33,194 nucleotides of DNA from Lentisphaerae bacterium RIFOXYA12_64_32. GTDB taxonomy: Bacteria > Verrucomicrobiota > Lentisphaeria > Oligosphaerales > YB12-FULL-65-16. The translations under genes and the position numbers were made by a program. Each line of letters begins with the position of its first letter. Within the stretch, counting starts at the first letter, position 1. The DNA lies in assembly GCA_001803235.1 (NCBI GenBank), contig MHBL01000235.1, positions 1-33,194 of the forward strand. Direction: 5' to 3'. The notes under the pieces were generated by a model. It was not told where the DNA came from, ran no database searches, and saw only the letters and a list, made by a program, of their open reading frames with translations. Shown here one piece after another: positions 15,675 to 24,140 of the stretch.

Positions 15675-15694
15675 CGGCCTGCCCCCGCAGGCCG
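15675..15694 (+). promoter_or_regulatory. Leader hairpin upstream of the Asp23-family gene
   Basis: CGGCCTGC and GCAGGCCG form a perfect 8-bp stem with a CCCC loop within the presumed 5' leader. It could affect stability or translation of the transcript; there is no riboswitch-like architecture around it. Confidence 0.35.
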
Positions 15695-15769
15695 ATGGTC
15701 TGTGCGTGACGACGAGTGTGGCAGGCAGCGCCATCCCTGCCGCCGTGATGGAACAAGGGAGACCGGACA

Positions 15770-16258
15770 ATGCGTCGAGAGGGAAAAGACTTGGGGATGG
15801 GTTACCGCCCGTCGGGTTTCCCCTTCCCGGTTCGGGCGCCCCGCCTCTATGGCGATGACGATTCCGAATTCGGCTCCATCCGAATCTCCGAGAACGTGAT
15901 CGCTGCTATCGTGCGAAAGTATGTCCTGGAGGTGGAGGGGGTGGTGCGTTTTGCGGTGGGGGGCGCGATCAGCGGGCTCGCGGAAATGGTGGGCAAGCAC
16001 ACCACCGAGAACTGCATCGCCGTAGAACTAGACGCGGACACCGTGCGCATCTCAGTCCATCTGGTTCTCCGGTTCGGCAGCCACATACCCGACATTGCCA
16101 ACAGCGTGCAGGAAGTTGTTCGTTCGCGGGTGGAAGAGGCAACCGGGAAGCGCGTGACCCGCGTCGACGTGCTTGTGCAAGACATCGAAGAACTCCCGGT
16201 TGCCGATTGGGATACAACCAACCAGCGCAGCAGTGCTGACGTGCATTCACAGAGGTAA
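15770..16258 (+). CDS. Asp23/Gls24 family envelope stress protein
   Basis: The 162-residue protein has the Asp23 (DUF322) domain from about residue 33. It starts FGSIRISENVIAAIVRKYVLEVEGVVRF and continues with VELDADTVRISVHLVLRFGSHIPDIANSVQEVVRSRVEEATGKRVTRVDVLVQDI. This alternation of a helix, an acidic VEGV turn, beta strands and an amphipathic helix is typical of the family. In Firmicutes Asp23 is an abundant cytoplasmic protein anchored at the membrane by AmaP and linked to cell-wall stress. The first 30 residues are non-conserved and basic. GGGAG lies 8 bases before the ATG at 15770; the in-frame ATG at 15797 is an alternative. The next gene starts five bases after the stop and looks like the membrane partner, so the two are probably co-transcribed. 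Confidence 0.88.
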   Translation: MRREGKDLGMGYRPSGFPFPVRAPRLYGDDDSEFGSIRISENVIAAIVRKYVLEVEGVVRFAVGGAISGLAEMVGKHTTENCIAVELDADTVRISVHLVLRFGSHIPDIANSVQEVVRSRVEEATGKRVTRVDVLVQDIEELPVADWDTTNQRSSADVHSQR

Positions 16259-16262
16259 CTCC

Positions 16263-16811
16263 ATGGACTACGTTGACCGCTTTGCGGAGTTCCTGCGGGC
16301 AATCTGGCGGGAAGAACAGTTCGAGTTTATCAAGGAAGGTTTCGTCGCCGGACTGGCGCTGGGCCTGGTTCTCATCTTCCTTGTGCTGTTGATGCTGCTG
16401 TTCCTGCGGTCACGCCGCCGCTGCGCTGGAGTGACGATCCAGAGCGAGTACGGGGAACTGCACGTCACGGTCAATGCGATGCGTGAGTTCGTAACCCGTA
16501 TCCTTTGTGAATTCCAGGAAGCATCCATGCGTTCAATCTATCTAAGAAGGTCGGGCGGCAACCTGATCCTCACGATCGTGCTGGATGCCGTGCCGGATAC
16601 GGACTTGGTGTCACTGCAGGACCGGGTGAGCCGAAGGGTCATTGCAGAGGCCGCTGAGAAGATTGGGACTCAGGGGCTCTTGCAGCGCGTCAATGTCACC
16701 GTGCGCAGCTACACCGCGGAGCAGTCGAAGATTGTCCGTCAGGCGCGCAAGTTTGGCGTGACCAAACCTTCGGGCTCCATCTCCGTCCCGGAGTTGCCGG
16801 AACTCCAGTAA
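16263..16811 (+). CDS. AmaP-like membrane anchor with Asp23-like cytoplasmic domain
   Basis: The 182-residue protein has one strong transmembrane segment (about 26-48, GFVAGLALGLVLIFLVLLML), followed by SRRRC as the positive-inside stop. The soluble part (about 55-160), with YGELHVTVNAMREFVTRIL and VNVTVRSY, has the strand-helix pattern of an Asp23-type domain. That combination matches alkaline-shock membrane anchor (AmaP-like) proteins, which recruit Asp23 to the membrane. Classical AmaP has an N-terminal hairpin of two transmembrane segments; only one is clear here. The ATG at 16263 lies four bases after the upstream stop, with AGAGGT as ribosome-binding site, supporting translational coupling. 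Similarity is judged by pattern, so the name is tentative. Confidence 0.7.
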   Translation: MDYVDRFAEFLRAIWREEQFEFIKEGFVAGLALGLVLIFLVLLMLLFLRSRRRCAGVTIQSEYGELHVTVNAMREFVTRILCEFQEASMRSIYLRRSGGNLILTIVLDAVPDTDLVSLQDRVSRRVIAEAAEKIGTQGLLQRVNVTVRSYTAEQSKIVRQARKFGVTKPSGSISVPELPELQ

Positions 16812-16940
16812 GTCCACGAGAAAGCCCTGCTGACCCACACAATCGCGCCAAAACGACCTAGGGCCGAGGCGACATCCGCAAGGAAAGGGCTGCGAGAGCA
16901 ACTGGAACTGCGGGGTGAGCACGATCCCCATGAAGTTGCT

Positions 16941-16968
16941 GCGGTTGGGTGTCGGCGGTTGGGTGTCG
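16941..16968. repeat. Perfect 14-bp tandem duplication
   Basis: GCGGTTGGGTGTCG occurs twice without a gap in the 234-base space between convergent genes ending at 16811 (+) and 17046 (-). Nothing else notable was seen there apart from a short GGGC/GCCC hairpin. Confidence 0.8.
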
Positions 16969-17045
16969 TTCGTACTTCTTCAGGGCCTTGAAAGCCCAAG
17001 ATTCTGCGGTCGGACAACTCCCGCCCCCACTGTTCTTTCTGGTTT

Positions 17046-17735
17046 CTACTCGGGCTTCAGAAAGTCCGCCCGCTCATGCTCCAGGACCATCCGCAGAATC
17101 TCGTCGGACGTCGTGCTCGTCCGACAACCTGCCAGGAATGCTTCGTCGCGTAGCAAACGGGCAAGCCGACCCATCAGGTGGAGGTGCAGTTCAATGTTCT
17201 GGCAGCAGAGGAGATAGAAGAGATGAACCTTGCTGTTGTCCAGCGCCCCGAAATCGACCCCAGCCAGACTGCGGCCAAAAACCACCACCGCCGGTTCCCG
17301 CAGTGTCGGGAGAGGGTCCCTGGGATGCGGTATCGCTATCCCATTGCCGATACCTGTGCTCAGAAGTCGTTCGCGATCAAGAAGTTTTGTAATGAAGTCC
17401 TGGCCGTCTAGCACCAGTGTTGCGGTGAGGATCGGCTGCGAAAGCTCACGGAGCACGCCCTCGCCGTCCGTCGCTTTGAGGTCGAACAACAAACGGTCGG
17501 CACGCATAACCCGACTCAACGTGATCCCCAAATGGCCACGGGTAAACTCAGCCAGCGGAACTTCGTCGGGTCGCACGGGGCGGCCCGGGAAAAACAGCGT
17601 GTCGATCTGGCTGCCGTTGAACCTCCATTGTCCCCCGATTTTCGTCCCCTGAATCTGGCCGCTCTTCAGCATCCGCAGTACGGTGCGTTCGTGAACCTTG
17701 AGATAGTCCGCCAGTTCCTTCAGAGTAAGAATCAT
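17046..17735 (-). CDS. HTH (excisionase/MerR-type) fused to PTS EIIA (PtsN-like) domain
   Basis: The 229-residue protein joins two domains. Residues 1-50 (LTLKELADYLKVHERTVLRMLKSGQIQGTKIGGQWRF) form a winged helix-turn-helix of the excisionase/DNA-binding 'helix_turn_helix' class. Residues about 85-225 form a fructose/nitrogen-type PTS EIIA domain, with the phosphorylatable histidine in GIGNGIAIPHPRDPL (His137), as in PtsN. The architecture suggests a DNA-binding or otherwise regulatory protein whose activity follows PTS phosphorylation state (inference). No EI, HPr or sugar permease gene is in the window. The ATG at 17735 follows AAGGA by seven bases; the longer frame from 17777 adds an unconserved tail. 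A candidate promoter lies about 90 bases upstream. Confidence 0.88.
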   Translation of the reverse strand: MILTLKELADYLKVHERTVLRMLKSGQIQGTKIGGQWRFNGSQIDTLFFPGRPVRPDEVPLAEFTRGHLGITLSRVMRADRLLFDLKATDGEGVLRELSQPILTATLVLDGQDFITKLLDRERLLSTGIGNGIAIPHPRDPLPTLREPAVVVFGRSLAGVDFGALDNSKVHLFYLLCCQNIELHLHLMGRLARLLRDEAFLAGCRTSTTSDEILRMVLEHERADFLKPE

Positions 17736-17821
17736 CTCACATCCTTGCCGGTCGTTCCCGGTCTTTGACATCACCACACCGCTGTGCGAAGCGGCATCAC
17801 TCCGAACATGGACACTTCAAG

Positions 17822-17849
17822 ACAATATATGATTTTTCCGGGCTTGCAA
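17822..17849 (-). promoter_or_regulatory. Candidate promoter for the HTH-EIIA gene
   Basis: On the minus strand TTGCAA (17849-17844) and TATTGT (17827-17822) are separated by 16 bases in an unusually AT-rich patch. TATATT, two bases further upstream, is an alternative -10 box. By eye only. Confidence 0.35.
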
Positions 17850-17945
17850 ACCGGCTTGACGCCTTTTTGATCCCAGAGCCGGAGCATTTTTGCTGCGGAC
17901 TCCTGGCAGGTTCACATGCTCGTCGGCCGCTCCCAAGAAAAACGG

Positions 17946-19067
17946 TCATTGCAGGCCGAACATCTTCTCCTTGAGGTCGAGGTAATACAGATAGTCCGCC
18001 GGTTTGACGTTAGGTGGACATCGGTGATCGCAGAAGGGGATGTAACCGCCGCGTTCCACGGCCGGCGCCAGAGACTCAAGGTACGCCTTGATAGCCTTCG
18101 GGCCTTTGCCCAGTTCCATCTTGTCAACCCCGCCCATGATCCGCAAGTCCTTGCCGTACTCGTTCAGCAGCGAGACAACATGTATGCAACTCATGACCTC
18201 ATACGGGAACAGACAGTTGATACCCGTGTCCAAGAACCCCCGCAGCAGCGGCCGGACGTCGCCGTCGCAATCGGTGTACCACAGGTCAATGCCATGCGCA
18301 TGCAGTTTCTTTCCGATCCGTCGGTACCGCGGCACGACCACGTTGTTGAAGAAGTCCAGCGAAACAATGGGCCCGTTCTTGAAGCATATATCCTCCCACC
18401 CGCTGGCGTAGTCGAAGTCGATTTGGCCCAGGACCTGATCGAGGAAATCCTCCACCAAGACGCAGGCGGTTTCCACCATGTCTTCCAGCATCTCGGGATA
18501 GTCGTAAATCGCGTACGCGACGCCTTCGAACGTCAGCATGTTGCGGATCGTGCCGATCATTGACCCGCAGTGGACCCCCAAGGGGTAGTCTCGCGTCGGC
18601 GGATGAGCCTTCTTCAGCGCCCCAAGGTTCACCTTGCGCGCCGGATCGTCGCGGCGGAAACGCGTGGCTTTGCACTTCTTCCAGTCATCCGGAGTGACAA
18701 TTGATGCCTTCAGGTAATGGGGAATGGTGTCGTGCCCGTCCTTCGGCACTTCAGCCAGAAGCCCGTCCCCATTCATCAGGACCCGGGTGGTCTCCGTCTC
18801 CCTCACCACCTTCGACTCGAACACAGGATGCATCCAAGTGCAACCGCCCACGCCGCCGATGCGGTCAAAGTTGAAGAAGACGTCTGCTTCGGCGTTGTTC
18901 CGGATCCCGTTCTTGACGAAGATGTCCCACTCGGTGAAGTTTTCGTTCCAGTACCCGAACTCCATATTGAAGCATCGGTCCACCGACTGGTAGTGCATCT
19001 GGCGGTTGAAGCGCTCGCGGTCGGTCAGCGTGCCCTTCCATTTCGGCCTGCACGGAGTGATGGCCAT
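17946..19067 (-). CDS. URO-D-like protein with altered metal motif
   Basis: The 373-residue protein has the URO-D-superfamily layout: LTDRERFNRQMHYQSVDR near the start, YASGWEDICFKNGPIVSLDFF in the middle, and WYTDCDGDVRPLLRGFLDTGINCLFPYEV where relatives carry the His-x-Cys motif. Here the cysteine (267) is kept, but TD replaces the HS pair and an aspartate is inserted. RIMGGVDKMELGKG and GGYIPFCDHRCPPNV complete the barrel. It is probably not a haem enzyme; the substrate is unknown. The in-frame start at 19112 adds an Arg-rich tail. ATG 19067 follows AAGGAGG by nine bases and is preferred. The gene is divergent from thiI. Confidence 0.8.
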   Translation of the reverse strand: MAITPCRPKWKGTLTDRERFNRQMHYQSVDRCFNMEFGYWNENFTEWDIFVKNGIRNNAEADVFFNFDRIGGVGGCTWMHPVFESKVVRETETTRVLMNGDGLLAEVPKDGHDTIPHYLKASIVTPDDWKKCKATRFRRDDPARKVNLGALKKAHPPTRDYPLGVHCGSMIGTIRNMLTFEGVAYAIYDYPEMLEDMVETACVLVEDFLDQVLGQIDFDYASGWEDICFKNGPIVSLDFFNNVVVPRYRRIGKKLHAHGIDLWYTDCDGDVRPLLRGFLDTGINCLFPYEVMSCIHVVSLLNEYGKDLRIMGGVDKMELGKGPKAIKAYLESLAPAVERGGYIPFCDHRCPPNVKPADYLYYLDLKEKMFGLQ

Positions 19068-19111
19068 CGTGTGTCGCCTCCTTATGGTACCCCGTTTCCT
19101 TGCGAGGTGCA

Positions 19112-19139
19112 TTTACATTCACCGCAAGGGCGTTACTAT
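19112..19139 (+). promoter_or_regulatory. Candidate promoter for the thiI gene
   Basis: TTTACA (19112-19117) and TACTAT (19134-19139) with a 16-base spacer lie 57 bases before the thiI ATG, in the gap divergent from the URO-D-like gene. By eye only. Confidence 0.4.
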
Positions 19140-19195
19140 ATGCTGCAAACACCAATAACAAGCCCACGCTACTGTCACCTCCTGGAACAGGGCTC

Positions 19196-20569
19196 ATGGA
19201 CCAGATTTCGGATCTCGCCCTGCCGTACAACGCGGCCATCTGTCGTTACGATGAAATCGCGATGAAGGGGCGAAACCGCGTTCAATTCGAGTCGATCCTC
19301 ATTTCCGGGATCCGGCGCGCGCTCGAGAAACTGGGGCCCGTACAGGTCATTCGCGAGCGCGGTCGAATCTTCCTGCGACCGCAGCCGCCTAAGACCATCT
19401 TCCAGGGCTCGGACCGCGACATTCTCGCCACGGGACTGACGCGCGTCACGGGACTGTCTTCGGCGTCTCCCGGATTCCTGGTCACGCCGGACCTGCCGGC
19501 CATTGAACAGGTGATTGCCGAGAGTCTTCCCCTCGTCTACCAGAGCGTGGCGTCGCGCATCCCGGAGCCAGGACAAATCCGCTACCGGATGCGTGCCCGT
19601 CGCAACAACAAGTCATTTCCCATGACCTGCATTGAGCTGGAAACGTATTTTGCCGAACGGTTCCTGCCCCACTACCCGCGACTCACGGTTGACCTGCGCA
19701 ATGCCGATCTGTGCGTTAACGTCGAGATCCGCGCCAAGCGTGCGTTTGTCTGGTACGAACACATCCCAGGCCCCGGGGGGCTTCCATCCGGCGTCAGCGG
19801 ACGCGTCCTGGTTCTGCTCTCTGGAGGCATCGATTCGCCCGTGGCGGCCTACCAGCTCATGAAACGCGGCTGCAACGTCGACTTCGTCACCTTCCACAGC
19901 GCACCCTACACGCCGCCGGAACTCATCACCAAAGTCAGCCGACTGGTTCGCGTGCTCAACAACTACCAGACGCCAGGACGGCTCGTGGCGGTCAACCTGC
20001 TGCCGGCGCAAACCGCTATCCGCGAACGTTGTCGCGACCGATTCAGAACCATCCTGTACCGTCGCTTCATGGTGCGGTTGGCCACGGTGATCGCCCAGTC
20101 GACCGGTGCAGGCGCCCTCGGCACCGGCGACACCCTCGGCCAGGTGGCCAGTCAGACGATGGAAAACCTCGCGGTGGTGTCCGAGCTATGCCCACTGATC
20201 GTCCTTCGGCCACTCCTGACATTCGACAAGCTCGAGACCGTCGCACTGGCACAGAAGATCGACACCTTTGGCATCTCGCGGGAAGACGTCCCGGATAGCT
20301 GTACCGTGTTCGCGCCTGCCAACCCGGCGACAGCCACCACACACGCCCAAGCCATTGCCGAAGAGCATTTACTGGACTTGCCGTCACTGTTGCGGGAGTG
20401 TCTGCATCTCACGGTCGCCGTGGACCCGGCCACGTTCGAGCAGACCCCCCTGCCCCACATCGAGCAAGTCTTGGAGGAGTGCCTGCCGTCGCTGGGGCTG
20501 CCCGCGAAGGCCGCCGCCATGCCTGCGGACCACAGCACTGGCAATCGTCCCGGGCACGCCTACTGTTAG
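19196..20569 (+). CDS. thiI: tRNA 4-thiouridine synthase ThiI, without rhodanese domain
   Basis: The 457-residue protein adenylates U8 of tRNA and inserts sulfur to give 4-thiouridine; some homologues also serve thiamine-thiazole synthesis. Order: an N-terminal ferredoxin-like region with EIAMKGRNRVQFES (19-33), a THUMP domain (to about 185), then the PP-loop ATPase with LLSGGIDSPVAAYQLMKRG (SGGIDSP 209-215). The C-terminal catalytic cysteine segment is DSCTVFAP (Cys369, aligned with Cys344 of E. coli ThiI). No rhodanese domain follows, so sulfur must come from another carrier or directly from a cysteine desulfurase. The last 40 residues are unconserved. The ATG at 19196 is chosen because similarity begins a few residues later; its ribosome-binding site is weak. 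The sigma factor gene starts 72 bases downstream on the same strand. Confidence 0.93.
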   Translation: MDQISDLALPYNAAICRYDEIAMKGRNRVQFESILISGIRRALEKLGPVQVIRERGRIFLRPQPPKTIFQGSDRDILATGLTRVTGLSSASPGFLVTPDLPAIEQVIAESLPLVYQSVASRIPEPGQIRYRMRARRNNKSFPMTCIELETYFAERFLPHYPRLTVDLRNADLCVNVEIRAKRAFVWYEHIPGPGGLPSGVSGRVLVLLSGGIDSPVAAYQLMKRGCNVDFVTFHSAPYTPPELITKVSRLVRVLNNYQTPGRLVAVNLLPAQTAIRERCRDRFRTILYRRFMVRLATVIAQSTGAGALGTGDTLGQVASQTMENLAVVSELCPLIVLRPLLTFDKLETVALAQKIDTFGISREDVPDSCTVFAPANPATATTHAQAIAEEHLLDLPSLLRECLHLTVAVDPATFEQTPLPHIEQVLEECLPSLGLPAKAAAMPADHSTGNRPGHAYC

Positions 20570-20641
20570 ACAAAGCGCCGGGAGAAAAGGCGGCAGGTGT
20601 TTGCCGGTTCCCGACGCGCAGCATGAAGAAGGACCTCGCAG

Positions 20642-22024
20642 TTGGCCGATTCCGACATCCATGACAGGCTCTCTGTGGACGACGGCCCCACCGACGAGGT
20701 CGATGAGGTCCCCGTCACTTCCGAGTCTGTCCCCGGGGCGACGCGTGCATACCTCCAGCAGGTAGGCAACCTGCCGCGTCTCACCCCCGAGGAAGAAATC
20801 CACTATGCCCGTCAGTACACCGAGTCGGGTATCGCGATCCGCGACCTCCTGTGTGCCGTCGTGCCAATCCTGATCCGCCAGTTGCAGCTACTCCTGGAAC
20901 CGGAGCGGGTTGAAGACCTGGGACGGTACGTTGAAACCAAGGCGTTCGGCAACCGTGAAAGCCTTGCCCAAACCGTCCGTACCGTAATTGCTGCCGGCAA
21001 GGACGCTGACGCGAGGATTCGCAAATCGCACGCTGGCCCCCGTCCCGACAGCGTCCAACTGCTGCGCAGTTCGTTCGGCAATGTCATGGCGCAACTACCA
21101 CTGCGCGACGACTTCTTCACCGACGCGATGCAGGAGTTTCTGGCTCTGCGGCGCGAATTGGAAAACACTCGAAAACGCCTCCGCTCGGCACGAAATGCCG
21201 ACGTCGGCGAGGATCCCCTGCATCAGGCTTGCGTTAAGACGGGCCTGACGCCGGCCGAGTTCGAGCAGTGGGGGCAGGAGTTGGAAAGACTGCATGCCGC
21301 CCAGGCGGAGGCCCGGAAGGCCATGGTTGAGGGCAACCTGCGTTTGGTCGTCAGCATCGCGAAGAAGTACATGAACTGCGGCCTGCCGTTCCTGGACCTG
21401 ATACAGGAAGGCAACATCGGGCTTCTGCGAGCCGTGGAGAGGTTTGAATACCAACGCGGCCACCGCTTCAGCACCTACGCCAGTTACTGGATCCGGCAGG
21501 CCGTCACCCGAACGCTCTCGGGACACGGCCGCACCATCCGGATCCCGTCCAACATCATCGCTGTTCTGCGACAGATCGCCGGCACTGAAGAGGATCTGCT
21601 TCAGGAACTGGGAAGCGAACCGTCTCCCGAGCAGATTGCAGGGCGCCTGAACCTCCCGGTTGCCAAAGTCCGTGCGCTGCGGCGCATGTCGCAGCAGATG
21701 CTCTCGCTGCAGAGCACCGTGGATGATGAGAGCGGCAACCGCCTGGAACAGGTCCTTCTGGACGACACTGCGGAAGCGCCGTACGAACAGGCCGCCGCGA
21801 AAGTTTTCCAGGAGGCGGTGCGCCAAAGCCTGGATACGCTCTCCGAACGTGAACGCGAGGTCCTGGTCTTTCATTTCGGACTGAATGACGACTCACCGCT
21901 GACATTCGAGCAGATTGGGCAGCGCTTCAGCCTGACCAGTGAGCGGGTACGGCAGATCCAGGTCGAGGCGCTCCGAAAACTGCGCCATCCGACTCGCCGA
22001 AAATTCTTCGATGGCTATGCTTAA
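20642..22024 (+). CDS. RpoD-type RNA polymerase sigma-70 factor
   Basis: The 460-residue protein has region 1.2 ([25 protein letters not shown]), then a non-conserved region of about 160 residues. Region 2 contains [42 protein letters not shown] and [15 protein letters not shown]. Region 3 follows (GRTIRIPSN onward), and region 4 carries a helix-turn-helix ([31 protein letters not shown]). The non-conserved region and complete region 1.2 place it with primary or near-primary (group 1/2) sigma factors; region 1.1 appears absent or very short. The start is TTG at 20642, eight bases after AAGGA; no ATG fits as well. It lies behind thiI and before paaK, all on the plus strand. Whether it is the only housekeeping sigma factor cannot be judged here. 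Confidence 0.92.
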   Translation: MADSDIHDRLSVDDGPTDEVDEVPVTSESVPGATRAYLQQVGNLPRLTPEEEIHYARQYTESGIAIRDLLCAVVPILIRQLQLLLEPERVEDLGRYVETKAFGNRESLAQTVRTVIAAGKDADARIRKSHAGPRPDSVQLLRSSFGNVMAQLPLRDDFFTDAMQEFLALRRELENTRKRLRSARNADVGEDPLHQACVKTGLTPAEFEQWGQELERLHAAQAEARKAMVEGNLRLVVSIAKKYMNCGLPFLDLIQEGNIGLLRAVERFEYQRGHRFSTYASYWIRQAVTRTLSGHGRTIRIPSNIIAVLRQIAGTEEDLLQELGSEPSPEQIAGRLNLPVAKVRALRRMSQQMLSLQSTVDDESGNRLEQVLLDDTAEAPYEQAAAKVFQEAVRQSLDTLSEREREVLVFHFGLNDDSPLTFEQIGQRFSLTSERVRQIQVEALRKLRHPTRRKFFDGYA

Positions 22025-22137
22025 ACGGCACGCGTCGCGTTCGGAGATGTGCACTCAAAACTGGCGGACAGCGCGTCGACACACCTTGGCACGGAACGGA
22101 GCGCGCCCCGCCATATCAGCGAGGAGAGTTACGCGCC

Positions 22138-23448
22138 ATGTACTGGGAACCGGAACTTGAAACGATGCCCCGGCAGGCCTTGGAAGCGTTGCAGCTAAAG
22201 CGTCTAAAGCAGACACTGCGTCGGGCCGTCAAATCTCCGTACTACGGCGGGCTCCGTCGCGAGGGAAAAATTACGCCGGCTGCAATCAAGACGGTGAGCG
22301 ATGTCCGCAGCCTGCCGATGACGACCAAAGAGGATATGCGGTCGCATTTCCCGTATGGATTCCTCTGTGTCGACAGACAGCAGACCATCCGCCTCCACTG
22401 CTCCAGCGGCACCACGGGCAACCCGACCGTCATCTTCCACACGCAGCACGACCTGCAATCCTGGGCCAACCTCGTGGCTCGCTGCCTGTTTGCGGTTGGC
22501 GCCCGCGACACGGACGTGTTCCAGAATATCTGCGGGTACGGGCTGTTCACCGGCGGGCTCGGTTTCCAGTGCGGCGGGGAACGGCTTGGGGCGCTGACCG
22601 TGCCCGCCGGTGCGGGCAACAGCCGCCGCCAAATCAAGCTGATGCAGGACTTTGGTACGACCGTCATCCACACGATCCCGAGCTACTTGACCCGGTTGCA
22701 CGCCGTCTTCGGTGAACTCGGACTGGACCCGATCAAGGACACCAGGTTGCGCCTGCTCGTGATCGGCGCTGAACCGCACACCGAGGAAACACGTCAGCGC
22801 ATCCAACAACTCTTCGGGGTGAAAGCGTTCAACTCGTACGGCCTGACCGAAATGAACGGCCCCGGGGTGGCCTTCGAGTGCGAACACCAGAACGGGATGC
22901 ACCTTTGGGAAGACGCCTACATCGCGGAAATCGTCGACACGGACACCCTCGACCCTGTTCCGGAAGGCGAAGTGGGTGAGCTGATTCTGACGACCCTGGA
23001 CCGTCACGCCATGCCCCTCGTCCGCTACCGCACCCGCGACCTCACGCGGTTCATTCCCGGCCAGTGCCCGTGCGGTCGTACGCACCGCCGCATCGACCGC
23101 GTCGTCGGCCGCAGCGACGACATGTTCATCATCCGCGGCTGCAACGTCTTCCCCATGCAGATCGAAGGCGTTCTCATGCGCATCCCGGAAGTCGGTCACG
23201 ACTACCTGATCTCGCTCGTCACTGAAAACGGCGTCGATGAGATCGTTCTCGATGTCGAACTGCGTGTGCAGGGGTTCAGCGACGACTTCGCCGGACTCGA
23301 GAAACTCGCGCGCCGAATCACGCACGAGGTCCGCGACGAAATCCTCGTCACCCCAAAGGTCAGACTCGTTGAGCCCGGGGCACTGCCAAAGCCGGAAGGC
23401 AAAGCCATCCGCTTCAAAGACCTCCGCGAAGGTCGCTGCCTCCAGTGA
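22138..23448 (+). CDS. Phenylacetate-CoA ligase-type AMP-forming ligase
   Basis: The 436-residue protein belongs to the PaaK branch of adenylate-forming enzymes, which activate an aryl or acyl carboxylate with ATP and join it to CoA. Motifs: LHCSSGTTGNPTVIF (phosphate loop, 87-100), YGLTEMNGPGV (adenine region), YRTRDLTRF, a cysteine pair in CPCGRTHRRI that may bind zinc in this subfamily, and GRSDDMFIIRGCNVFPMQIE leading to the C-terminal domain, with the catalytic lysine near PEGKAIRF. Length is normal. GAGGAG lies 11 bases before the ATG. No phenylacetate-degradation or indolepyruvate oxidoreductase genes are near, so the physiological acid is unknown. Confidence 0.9.
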   Translation: MYWEPELETMPRQALEALQLKRLKQTLRRAVKSPYYGGLRREGKITPAAIKTVSDVRSLPMTTKEDMRSHFPYGFLCVDRQQTIRLHCSSGTTGNPTVIFHTQHDLQSWANLVARCLFAVGARDTDVFQNICGYGLFTGGLGFQCGGERLGALTVPAGAGNSRRQIKLMQDFGTTVIHTIPSYLTRLHAVFGELGLDPIKDTRLRLLVIGAEPHTEETRQRIQQLFGVKAFNSYGLTEMNGPGVAFECEHQNGMHLWEDAYIAEIVDTDTLDPVPEGEVGELILTTLDRHAMPLVRYRTRDLTRFIPGQCPCGRTHRRIDRVVGRSDDMFIIRGCNVFPMQIEGVLMRIPEVGHDYLISLVTENGVDEIVLDVELRVQGFSDDFAGLEKLARRITHEVRDEILVTPKVRLVEPGALPKPEGKAIRFKDLREGRCLQ

Positions 23449-24140
23449 CCACGCGGCCTGGCGTGATCTCCGAACAACTGGGTGCGGCCCTCTCATCAAG
23501 CGTGCAACCACTTCGGCCGATGTGTCGAGGCCGCACAACTCGGCTTGAAGCCTTTCGCCTGGGGGTGTGGCCATTGCTTCGGCCGTCACTCTACCCATGA
23601 TTTTGCCATCCATAATGTTGCCATAGGTTCCTGTCGCCCGACGGTCATCTTGCCGGAACAGCGCTCCGGGACCCAGACTTCACCGTATCGAGCAACCTGA
23701 ACGCCCACACCTGCAGCCGTCTGACCCGCGCAGAAGACGCCGGGAAGGACAGCGACCCTATGGAGTGCGGGGGCAAGTCCCACGGGCGGCGCGACACCGC
23801 TTTGGCTGAGACGTGTTACCCGCGCGACGCACCACAGCCAAAGCGGCGTCGCCGTCCCGCCCCCTGGGCCGGACTCTGCCGCCGCACTCCACATGGTGTG
23901 ACACGGATGCCGGGCGCGGGAGTTCAAGTTGTCAGGGCTGCGAGCTTGGCGCGGTGAGGTCTGGGGACCAAACCACCGCCTTCAAGAAAACCGCAGACGC
24001 ATTCCCTGCGTTTGAAAAAGCGCCGCGCACTCACGTCTTTCCGGATGTATGTTAGCCCCGGTTTCACGGGGGAATTCCCGACCTGCAAACACCATTCCGG
24101 TCGCACCCGCAATGCCGACCGGCAAAGGAGATGCCGCAAT
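23449..24140. other. 692-base intergenic region holding a REP pair
   Basis: No gene is supported here. The main content is the inverted REP pair at 23759-23894 (listed separately). The 310 bases before it show nothing recognisable. After it, AAAGGAG at 24124-24130 is the ribosome-binding site of the large secreted protein. A small CCCCG/CGGGG hairpin lies near 24056-24073. No convincing promoter was seen for the large gene. Confidence 0.5.
23759..23894. repeat. Inverted pair of REP elements (BIME-like)
   Basis: Left copy: TATGGAGTGCGG (23759-23770) through CCGCTTTGGCT (ending 23807). Right copy, inverted: AGCCAAAGCGG (from 23836) through CCGCACTCCACAT (23882-23894). Outer and inner parts are complementary, so the 136-base unit can fold as one long cruciform. 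The same repeat occurs at 30553 and 31245-31454 around the RAYT transposase, which is its likely mover. The right copy keeps the REP stem with GCGGCG/CGCCGC pairing; the left copy is degenerate (GCGGGG facing CACCGC). Confidence 0.85.

Noticed and set aside
19068..19195. A thiamine (TPP) riboswitch before thiI
   Set aside because: The short gap lacks the conserved TPP-aptamer segments and a matching multi-stem layout; a simple promoter fits better.
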